Origin: Deltaproteobacteria bacterium RBG_13_49_15
GTDB lineage: Bacteria > Desulfobacterota > Desulfobacteria > Desulfobacterales > UBA2156
Direction: 5' to 3'
NCBI GenBank assembly: GCA_001797695.1
Contig: MGQD01000033.1
Coordinates: forward strand, 2,298 to 7,713
DNA length: 5,416 nt
A program made the position numbers and the translations under genes. A model generated the notes under the pieces. The model had not been told where the DNA came from and did not search any database. It worked only from the letters and a program-made list of their open reading frames with translations. Every line of letters begins with the position of its first letter. The stretch's first letter is position 1. Below, one piece after another: positions 1 through 5,188 of this stretch.

Positions 1-1280
1 GCCTTTTCATCAACGCCAACCTGAAGTTTCTGCTCGGATTTCCTTCCCGGGGGATAGAGTGCAAGAAACTGCATCTCCAGGCCCGCAATTTTGACCCTGA
101 TTTCCTCAGCCGAAAGAGCGGCGATTTCCTTGACGAAGAGCTCCGGCTTGTGATTCTGGCCGTTTATCTGGATGGAGAGCTTCTCGGCGCGGGCCTTCAG
201 TTCGGCCAGGAATTTGTCGTTCGCTTCCTTGAGGCTTTTGTTTTCCGCCTCAAGCTGCTTATTGACCTCCAGGGATGCGTCAAGTTCTTCCCGCAGGTCA
301 ACCTTGTCCACTTCGGAGAGCGAAAGCGTCTTGGAGACCGCCTTCAGGGAATCATCCAATTCCTTCGCTTTCGCCTGGGAAGAAACCAGGTCTTTTTTGA
401 GAGCTTCATTCTCGGCGGTAAGTCCGGCTACCTTTTCTTGGGCATTCTTAAGTTCAACGCCCTGATCTTTGGGGGGATTTTCGGCCCCGCTCACGAGTTC
501 AATTACGCCATCCCCGGCGCAGTTGAAGCGGAGGATGTCACCCTCCTTGAAGTCCTTTATGTTGCGGGAAACGGAAACCACGGGAGGATCATTGCCTTCC
601 TTTACCGATAACTCACTATCCACCCGGGCTCCCCATAAAGCTCCCCGGTAGACACCGGAGATCTCAACCAAGTTGAGTTTCTTCATCATGCCCTGGTGGA
701 CAGTATAGGTCGCCTGCTTCATGATAGGTTTTTCCGGGTCCTGCGAAAGGTTGTAAATGCGTCCCGGAACATGGTTGCATGACCAGGAGCGGACATCGTT
801 ATTGCAGATGTCGCAGAGATAAGACCCGGCAATGAAGCCCACGCTCACGTCTTCGGTATGCCCGGCCTCGTAAGCCTTCACGTAATCATCGGTGTTGATA
901 CCGCCGACATTCAGATCCTTGGACATGAACACCGTGGGCCGGAAATCCAATCCTTTGGTTTCCCCTTCCTTGGTCGGCTCCTGGACATCCAGTTTGGAAT
1001 TGAAGACGGTCCCGGAGGGAATCATCTCCTTGTTATGACCGAACAGGTAGCCGACGATCGGCGCCGACTGATCAGAATGCCGGCGCATGACGTTTTCCTG
1101 AAAAGCCTCGATCATGTCATCCCCGAGTTTGGAGAAATAGGCCGTAACCGTGCGATTGTTTGCAGCCTTGAGATCAAAAACGTAAATATCCTCGGTCTTG
1201 AGTTCCTTCTTCGCATAGTGGGTATTGATGATTGCCAACTCTTCGATACTGGGGGGTCTAACTCCGCTTTTGCTGGCCAT
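1..1280 (-). CDS. Phage prohead (capsid maturation) serine protease with C-terminal coiled-coil scaffold-like region, 3' end cut by window edge
   Basis: This protein probably cleaves scaffold and capsid proteins inside the prohead before DNA packaging. I read 426 residues from the ATG at 1280-1278, and the frame stays open to the left edge. Residues 75-150 fit the HK97/XkdF-type prohead protease pattern: GYLFGH (candidate catalytic His82), a PSG-turn, then GHTEDVSVGF with candidate catalytic Ser147. Residues 203-218 (LNLVEISGVYRGALWG) match the EiSlVy-GA segment that usually follows in this family. Between them sits CDIC at 156-159 with C168 and H170, a possible zinc knuckle. Residues about 275-370 are rich in Glu, Lys, Leu and Ala with heptad-like spacing, as expected of a coiled coil or fused scaffold. 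An AAGGAGGT ribosome site 9 bases upstream fixes the start. A small 61-aa gene ends 28 bases upstream. The family call is from motifs read by eye. The catalytic residues are inferred, and the coiled-coil role is less certain than the protease call. Confidence 0.82.
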   Translation of the reverse strand, partial: MASKSGVRPPSIEELAIINTHYAKKELKTEDIYVFDLKAANNRTVTAYFSKLGDDMIEAFQENVMRRHSDQSAPIVGYLFGHNKEMIPSGTVFNSKLDVQEPTKEGETKGLDFRPTVFMSKDLNVGGINTDDYVKAYEAGHTEDVSVGFIAGSYLCDICNNDVRSWSCNHVPGRIYNLSQDPEKPIMKQATYTVHQGMMKKLNLVEISGVYRGALWGARVDSELSVKEGNDPPVVSVSRNIKDFKEGDILRFNCAGDGVIELVSGAENPPKDQGVELKNAQEKVAGLTAENEALKKDLVSSQAKAKELDDSLKAVSKTLSLSEVDKVDLREELDASLEVNKQLEAENKSLKEANDKFLAELKARAEKLSIQINGQNHKPELFVKEIAALSAEEIRVKIAGLEMQFLALYPPGRKSEQKLQVGVDEK

Positions 1281-1289
1281 AGGATTTTT

Positions 1290-1297
1290 ACCTCCTT
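1290..1297 (-). promoter_or_regulatory. Strong Shine-Dalgarno site of the prohead protease gene
   Basis: The minus strand reads AAGGAGGT, a near-perfect complement to the 3' end of bacterial 16S rRNA, 9 bases before the ATG at 1280. It is the strongest ribosome site in the window. That fits a protease gene which, unlike its neighbours, is not overlapped with the preceding gene, and it decides the start codon. Confidence 0.9.
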
Positions 1298-1308
1298 AGA
1301 ATTTATTT

Positions 1309-1494
1309 TCAGGCCCGGTCAAATCCCTGGGCCAGGAATTCGGCTTCTTTTCTTTCCATGATTTCAACGAATACCTTTTTTTCGCCAGATGTTTGTTCGC
1401 GAGGAGTTCTACGTCTGGCTTTTCTGATCATTTCTGCCAGTTGCTCGGCATCCTTCTGAGAATTGATTCCTGCGAAACTGATCTTTGCCCTCAT
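1309..1494 (-). CDS. Small charged phage protein of unknown function (61 aa)
   Basis: I do not recognise this protein. It begins MRAKISFAGI, which looks like a short beta strand. A charged helix-prone stretch follows (about residues 12-29, DAEQLAEMIRKA), then a basic loop with RRRTPRE, and a second helix-prone stretch (about 41-58, VFVEIMERKEAEFLAQGF). There is no signal peptide, membrane segment or cysteine. The start is supported twice: AAGGAG lies 9 bases upstream (1504-1509), and the ATG overlaps the preceding gene's stop as TAATG, sharing one base at 1494, so translation is probably coupled. It ends in TGA, 28 bases before the protease gene. Its position suggests a small head-module accessory, but that is context only. 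Its length, start and packing make it a probable real gene. Confidence 0.72.
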   Translation of the reverse strand: MRAKISFAGINSQKDAEQLAEMIRKARRRTPREQTSGEKKVFVEIMERKEAEFLAQGFDRA

Positions 1495-1661
1495 TAACGC
1501 CTTCTCCTTTTTTTGGCCTTATGGACGGGGCCGGCAACCGTTCTTCCTCCACGGGGCCCTTTCTTCCTGGTTATGGCCATATGGATATATTTGCCACCGG
1601 GAAGCCTCTTGGTTTTCCATCTTATCGCGCCACCCCTGCGTCTGATCAGGGCTTCCGGCAT
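1494..1661 (-). CDS. Very basic 55-aa protein of unknown function, possibly nucleic-acid binding
   Basis: This gene runs from ATG at 1661 to TAA at 1494-1496. About 20 of its 55 residues are Lys or Arg (8 Lys, 12 Arg), and I see one acidic residue (Glu3). It begins MPEALIRRRGG, has glycine-rich basic turns (LPGGK, KKGPRGG), and ends in KAKKRRRR. There are no cysteines and no membrane segment. Such charge suggests contact with DNA, RNA or an acidic partner in the head, but I cannot assign a family. AGGAAGGA lies 9 bases upstream (1671-1678) and supports the start. The stop overlaps the next gene's start as TAATG, and the Lys-Lys-Arg-Arg-Arg-Arg tail is encoded by the very bases that form the next gene's ribosome site. 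It is real on packing evidence; its function is open. Confidence 0.7.
   Translation of the reverse strand: MPEALIRRRGGAIRWKTKRLPGGKYIHMAITRKKGPRGGRTVAGPVHKAKKRRRR
1504..1509 (-). promoter_or_regulatory. Shine-Dalgarno site of the 61-aa gene, embedded in the upstream coding end
   Basis: The minus strand reads AAGGAG, 9 bases before the ATG at 1494. It lies inside the last codons of the 55-aa gene (AAA AAA AGG AGA AGG CGT), so one purine-rich tract serves both as ribosome site and as the code for a polybasic tail. Confidence 0.8.
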
Positions 1662-1670
1662 CCGATCTTT

Positions 1671-1678
1671 TCCTTCCT
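1671..1678 (-). promoter_or_regulatory. Shine-Dalgarno site of the 55-aa basic gene
   Basis: The minus strand reads AGGAAGGA, 9 bases before the ATG at 1661. It overlaps the TAG stop (1677-1679) of the open frame upstream. This is the same compact stop-next-to-start packing as elsewhere in the window, and it implies that the upstream frame is, or recently was, a translated gene end. Confidence 0.72.
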
Positions 1679-1892
1679 AAGCGGTTGCCATAAACTCCTG
1701 CATCATCATCATCACAAACAATTCATCATCCCTTTTCATTCTCTCTACATTCTCCAAGGAAAGAAGCGCATCCATGCCTACCGAGCTTTCTTTTTGCTTG
1801 TTGAGATAGGCATTAAAAGCACAATTAAAACTCAACGATCCCTGAAGTAGGGCATCGGCATATCCCCGGATGACAGCGGGGAAGGGTTTCCT
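1677..1892 (-). pseudogene. Start-less open frame carrying degenerate repeat units that continue the 929-aa fibre gene past its stop
   Basis: The codon directly after the TAA of the fibre gene opens a stop-free run of 71 codons in the same frame, ending in TAG at 1677-1679. Its translation contains ADALLQG, FNAYLNK and MDALLS, with the conserved Asp/Asn position at codons 13, 27 and 41, exactly 14 apart, the same period as the fibre repeats. It then changes to an acidic, Met-rich end (MKRDDELFVMMMMQEFMATA). No ATG or GTG lies ahead of the repeats in this frame. The first possible start is a TTG at 1835 with AGGG too close before it. The likeliest reading is the former C-terminus of the repeat gene, separated by a premature or newly acquired stop. 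Alternatives are a small gene using the weak TTG, or low-level stop readthrough. General TAA recoding is unlikely because neighbouring genes use TAA in TAATG overlaps. Confidence 0.5.
1701..1715 (-). repeat. Short trinucleotide run encoding oligo-methionine
   Basis: The plus strand has CAT four times followed by CAC. On the minus strand this is GTG ATG ATG ATG ATG, which encodes VMMMM near the end of the start-less frame. The run is short and could expand or contract without changing frame. Confidence 0.75.
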
Positions 1893-4682
1893 TTATGGCA
1901 ATTTTCTTGCCATCCGACCACCACCACCCCCGCCGGATGATCTATAGGTCGGGGGGGGTTCGCCCTCCGTGGTCAGCACGGCGTCGATTGCGATGGTTTT
2001 CCCGGTGCCAAGCTGTTGCAGGATAGCGTCCAGGATCATCCACCGGGTTGTCCCGCCGGCCGTGATCAGTATGGCGTCCAGGCCAAGAGTCTTTTCTGCA
2101 AAGGCCGAAATAAACGCATCGAGAGATACCGTGCTCGTCAGCGAGAGTTTGCGGAGCAAAGCATCGATGCTCGAATAAACACTGAGCCCGGCCCGGGTCA
2201 GGAAGGAGTCCACAGAAATCGAATCGCTGGAGAGCTTTTGCAGGAAAGAATCAAGCCCTAAAGCCGCGAGTCCCACTCCCGCGAGAAAGGCATCGACGGA
2301 TACCGTTTTCTCAAAAGAGAGTTTTGAGAGCAACGCGTCCACGGACGCCGATCTGCTAAGGCCCAGGGCGTTCAGCGCGGCGTCGAGGCTGACGCTTTTT
2401 AGCAAGGTCCCGGTGATCATGGCGTCGAGGGAAACTACCCCGGTCAGGTCCGGCTTAACAAGGATTCCATCTGTGGAGAAGTTCCCGGTTTGCGTCTTTG
2501 AGGTCAGCGCGTCAAGGGAAACGCTTAACGTATGAGTAACCGCTGCATAAAGAATCGCATCCAGCGAGGCCGTTTGGGAAAGGGATAGTTTTTGCAATAA
2601 CGCATCTACGGAAGCGGTTTGATCCAACCCCACTCTCTGTAGAATCCCATCGGCGCCAATGGTCTGAATGAGAACCTTATAGAGATACCCATCCAACGAA
2701 GAAGTTTTTACTTCTGCAAGGCTTTGCAGGAAAGCATCGGCACTTATGTTTTTTGTGAATTTCGTTTGCAGATAGGAATCCGCCGATAAAAATTTGGTCA
2801 GGTCCAACTTATTAAGAAGGGCATCCGCATCGGCGGTTTTCGCAAATACCTTTTGAATATAAGAATCTATTGATGTCACTCCACTCTGCGTTTTCCAAAT
2901 CAGCGCATCGATGGAAAGAGAATTTGTTACTATGGCATATGCGATAGAATCCAGTGAGACCTCTTTGGTCAGACCTAATTTATTAAGGAAAGAATCCAAG
3001 GAGGTGTCTTGCGCCATTCCCAATTTCTGCAAGATACCATCCGCCCCTGGGGTCTTGATCTGCCCTACTTTATTGAGCAGGGCATCCACATCCGGGTTTT
3101 TTGCGAAAACCTTCTGCAAGTAGGAATCTACACTCACCGTTTTTGAAACAACGGAAAAAATAAAAGCATCAACGGAAACCGCCCCCGAAATCGAAAGTTT
3201 CTGGAGCAACCCATCAATCGAGGTTATCTTCGTCAAACCAATACCCTGAAGAAGTGAATCTATTGAAACCATCTTTGTATAAATCACGGTACTCAATAGG
3301 ATTGCATCGAGAGAGGCCATGCTACTTAGGTCAATCTTATTAAGTAAGGCATCCAAGGATGGCTCTTTTACCAAAGCCTTGTAAATCAGGGCATCGATAA
3401 GGGGAGTTTTATATTCAGCCCTTAAAAGATAGGCATCGACTCCCAGAGTTTTGGTAACAATGGCATAGATAAAAGCATCCAAGGAAGATTCGCGCGTGAG
3501 ATCCAGTTTTTTTAGAAGCGCATCAAGAGATGAATTTTTTTCTAATCCGGTTTTGTTAAGAAGACCATCGAGTGAAAGAGTTTTTAGAACCAATTTGAAT
3601 AAAATTCCATCCAGAGAAGGTATCTTTGTAAGATCGCTCTTATTGAGAAGAGCATCGAGGGATGGTATTTTCATGTTCGTTTTCTGGACATAAGAATCGA
3701 GTAAGGTTGTTCTGACCAATCCAATTTTCTGGAGAAAGCCATCAACTACAGGGATCTTGGCATTCGTTTTTTGGGTATAGGAATCGAGAGACGAAGTTTT
3801 CAGGAGACCGATTTTTTGCAGAAGAGAATCAGCCGAAGAAGTCTTCGTTAAACCAATCTTATTCAACGCTCCATCAATGCTGATAGTTTTAAGAATGATA
3901 TTAAAAAGACCTGCATCAAGGGAGGGGGTTTTTGTCTGACCTATTTTATTCAACAAGGCATCGACGCCCGGGGTTTTGGTATAGATTTTTTTAAGGTATG
4001 AGTCCAGGCTGACCGTTTCGGTCTCGGTCGTGCCGCCCGATGATAGATTCAGTGTCTGCGGGCAGTAGAAATAAGACCCGGCATCGGAGGTTGCCGTGTC
4101 ATCCACCATCGTGGTGTCGGTGCCGTCGTAATAGAAAGTACCAGTATAGGAAGTATTTTTGGTATTATTAACATAAAACCACCATTCAACTACTATTCTA
4201 TCTTCATTTTGTATCGAAATATCTCCAGCATAACCGTAAACTCCCCCGCCAGCATTACCTATACATTCAGTTTCAGATGTTCCATGTTCTACTCCACATA
4301 TTTGTATCGCATCTGTCCAGTAAAGATAAGCAACCTTTCCTACCCCCGGTCTCCATAGGTATGCGTATTGTTGGGCATATAAATTCATTGCCGCATTACT
4401 TTCTATAATCCCACAACTTGCATAATATTTTTGACCGGAAGTATTTAAAGTTTGTGCTGCTAAAGCAGGACTTACAAAGATTCGCATGGCAACATACTTA
4501 GCGCTTGTTACAGCTAAAGTAATAACGGCAGAGGTTTGCGCACTACCCGGAGTAGTGGACATATCTTTGGGAGTAGCCTTATCGCTTGGTTGAGTAGGAT
4601 CATAGTCGTACCTACTCGGAGCAATAAAGGCAGTGGGGCCAGTCGAGCAATTCGTATTTCTAAAATAGAAAGTAGTCGCCAT
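1893..4682 (-). CDS. 929-aa fibre-like phage structural protein with a 47-unit DALL-type repeat array
   Basis: Residues 1-225 form a polar, aromatic-rich domain that looks like a beta sandwich. It carries ten-residue or longer strand-like stretches and the segment EDRIVVEWWFYVNN near 160-173, a pattern I associate with virion structural domains. Residues 226-898 are 46 full repeats of 14-16 residues, followed by a partial 47th. The consensus is about xDALLxKxxLxKxxS, and the Asp is present in all 47. The end (about 906-929) is PPP, then Gly6, then RMARKLP. There is no signal peptide or membrane helix. The chosen start is the ATG at 4682, which overlaps the upstream stop as TAATG. A TTG start seven codons earlier is possible but less likely. 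A role as tail or head fibre, or as an elongated spacer, is inferred from the architecture. I cannot name the family. Composition changes within the gene: AT-rich in the N-terminal domain and early repeats, GC-rich in the last fifteen units. Confidence 0.8.
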   Translation of the reverse strand: MATTFYFRNTNCSTGPTAFIAPSRYDYDPTQPSDKATPKDMSTTPGSAQTSAVITLAVTSAKYVAMRIFVSPALAAQTLNTSGQKYYASCGIIESNAAMNLYAQQYAYLWRPGVGKVAYLYWTDAIQICGVEHGTSETECIGNAGGGVYGYAGDISIQNEDRIVVEWWFYVNNTKNTSYTGTFYYDGTDTTMVDDTATSDAGSYFYCPQTLNLSSGGTTETETVSLDSYLKKIYTKTPGVDALLNKIGQTKTPSLDAGLFNIILKTISIDGALNKIGLTKTSSADSLLQKIGLLKTSSLDSYTQKTNAKIPVVDGFLQKIGLVRTTLLDSYVQKTNMKIPSLDALLNKSDLTKIPSLDGILFKLVLKTLSLDGLLNKTGLEKNSSLDALLKKLDLTRESSLDAFIYAIVTKTLGVDAYLLRAEYKTPLIDALIYKALVKEPSLDALLNKIDLSSMASLDAILLSTVIYTKMVSIDSLLQGIGLTKITSIDGLLQKLSISGAVSVDAFIFSVVSKTVSVDSYLQKVFAKNPDVDALLNKVGQIKTPGADGILQKLGMAQDTSLDSFLNKLGLTKEVSLDSIAYAIVTNSLSIDALIWKTQSGVTSIDSYIQKVFAKTADADALLNKLDLTKFLSADSYLQTKFTKNISADAFLQSLAEVKTSSLDGYLYKVLIQTIGADGILQRVGLDQTASVDALLQKLSLSQTASLDAILYAAVTHTLSVSLDALTSKTQTGNFSTDGILVKPDLTGVVSLDAMITGTLLKSVSLDAALNALGLSRSASVDALLSKLSFEKTVSVDAFLAGVGLAALGLDSFLQKLSSDSISVDSFLTRAGLSVYSSIDALLRKLSLTSTVSLDAFISAFAEKTLGLDAILITAGGTTRWMILDAILQQLGTGKTIAIDAVLTTEGEPPPTYRSSGGGGGGRMARKLP
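1895..1913 (-). other. Perfect 7-bp hairpin covering the last codons and stop of the fibre gene
   Basis: The minus strand reads ATGGCAA, a five-base loop GAAAA, then TTGCCAT. The 3' arm runs into the TAA stop. There is no T-tract on either strand afterwards, so this is not a standard intrinsic terminator. It could slow ribosomes, protect the mRNA, or mark a recombination junction. Chance is also possible for a stem this short. Confidence 0.5.
1951..1958 (-). repeat. Eight-base C homopolymer in the coding strand near the fibre C-terminus
   Basis: The plus strand has eight consecutive G, read as CCCCCCCC on the coding strand and encoding the Pro-Pro-Pro of GEPPPTY. Tracts of this length can slip. 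Loss or gain of one base would replace the Gly-rich tip: one shifted frame stops at once at TAG, while the other stays open through the normal stop to a TGA near 1833. Confidence 0.7.
1974..4007 (-). repeat. Coding tandem array of 47 units, 42-48 bp each
   Basis: Split at the conserved Asp, the 46 complete units are 20 of 14 residues, 23 of 15 and 3 of 16 (units 17, 34 and 45). The 47th runs into the Pro/Gly tip. Frequent versions are VDALLNK, LDAFIYA, IDSYIQK and LDGILFK. The position before Asp is Leu, Val, Ile, Ala or, once, Thr. The position after it is Ala, Ser or Gly. The 15-residue units tend to carry Gly-Leu or Asp-Leu at positions 9-10, which the shorter units lack. A Ser or Thr usually precedes the hydrophobic residue. 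The DNA copies are diverged, so the array is old or under protein-level selection rather than a fresh expansion. Confidence 0.93.
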
Positions 4683-5155
4683 TATGGAAACCTGAACCCG
4701 CAATTAGGGTATGGTGCTATTTCAAATTTCTCCGAAGGCCAGGTCACGCATGACTTATAGCCCTCGTAAAGAAGCCGATTCCAAATTCCGCAGGCCGTGC
4801 CGTTCTTCTTCCCGATCCCCGCCGCCTTGATTTGCAAATGCTGGCAAATATGATATTGTCCAGACACAATAAAGCCGCAGTCTTTTCCATGAGTGCAGGC
4901 GGAAATTAGATGAGAGCAGCACACGCCGCATTGATTGCAAGCGCCAGTACGCCCATTGAGATTAAAATAAATCGTCACCGGCCCCTGAGCCGTATTTACG
5001 GTCAACGAATTGGAGCAACGATTACAAACAGATAAATCCTCCGGGGCCACGTCTGCGGTCTTGGGATCATTGAAATTACCAACTCCCCATGATGCGGTCT
5101 GACCATAGAGAATGAAGCAATTACCGTTCTTGTCTTTGAATCTTATTGTTGGCAT
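4682..5155 (-). CDS. 157-aa cysteine-rich protein with YkgJ-like CxxCxxCC metal-binding cluster
   Basis: The protein has 13 cysteines in 157 residues. An N-terminal half of probable beta strands carries a CxxC at 44-47. From residue 73 comes CNQCGVCC (Cys 73, 76, 79, 80), then Cys87, Cys93, CQHL at 104, Cys122 and Cys136 in KSCVTWP. The order CxxCGxCC, CxxL, C, then CxxWP resembles the YkgJ zinc- or iron-chelating family (C-x2-C-G-x-C-C ... C-P-F-L ... C-x2-F-P). Extra cysteines and the longer N-terminus differ from typical members. GAGG lies 8 bases before the ATG at 5155. The stop overlaps the start of the fibre gene as TAATG, so the two are probably translated together. Metal binding is a motif-based inference. 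A role as virion component, assembly factor or host-directed enzyme cannot be decided. Confidence 0.75.
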   Translation of the reverse strand: MPTIRFKDKNGNCFILYGQTASWGVGNFNDPKTADVAPEDLSVCNRCSNSLTVNTAQGPVTIYFNLNGRTGACNQCGVCCSHLISACTHGKDCGFIVSGQYHICQHLQIKAAGIGKKNGTACGIWNRLLYEGYKSCVTWPSEKFEIAPYPNCGFRFP

Positions 5156-5188
5156 TGAGCCAGCCTCATACCGTCATCATGCCACTTT

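Noticed and set aside
150..611. Plus-strand open frame of 153 codons, with another overlapping at 172-465
   Set aside because: It lies wholly antisense to the prohead protease gene, lacks a convincing ribosome site, and its translation shows no domain. The long antisense frame follows from codon bias.
858..1361. Plus-strand open frame of 167 codons
   Set aside because: It is antisense to the protease start and the end of the 61-aa gene, whose ribosome sites and motifs are much stronger evidence.
1485..1850. Plus-strand frame with a run of five histidines
   Set aside because: It is the complement of the ATG repeat and of the 55-aa gene. The histidine run is the antisense reading of CAT repeats, not a tag or metal site, and no ribosome site supports it.
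1677..1895. Use of an altered genetic code in which TAA is read as an amino acid
   Set aside because: TAA ends the 157-aa gene and the 55-aa gene exactly at TAATG overlaps, and it ends the right-edge gene as well, so it works as a stop here.
1895..1913. Intrinsic terminator after the fibre gene
   Set aside because: The stem is only 7 bp, moderate in GC, and no T-run follows on either strand. Coupled genes also continue downstream.
1974..4007. Possible CRISPR array because of regular short repeats
   Set aside because: The units are 42-48 bp with no constant repeat and unique spacer division. Conservation is at protein level and the whole region is one reading frame.
4683..4703. Upstream TTG start for the fibre gene (seven extra residues)
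   Set aside because: The ATG at 4682 overlaps the preceding stop as TAATG, the same junction type as at 1494, and MATTFYF is a more typical structural-protein start.
4755..4940. Minus-strand 61-codon frame inside the cysteine-rich gene
   Set aside because: It overlaps the YkgJ-like gene in another frame, and its start lies within the CxxCxxCC coding region.
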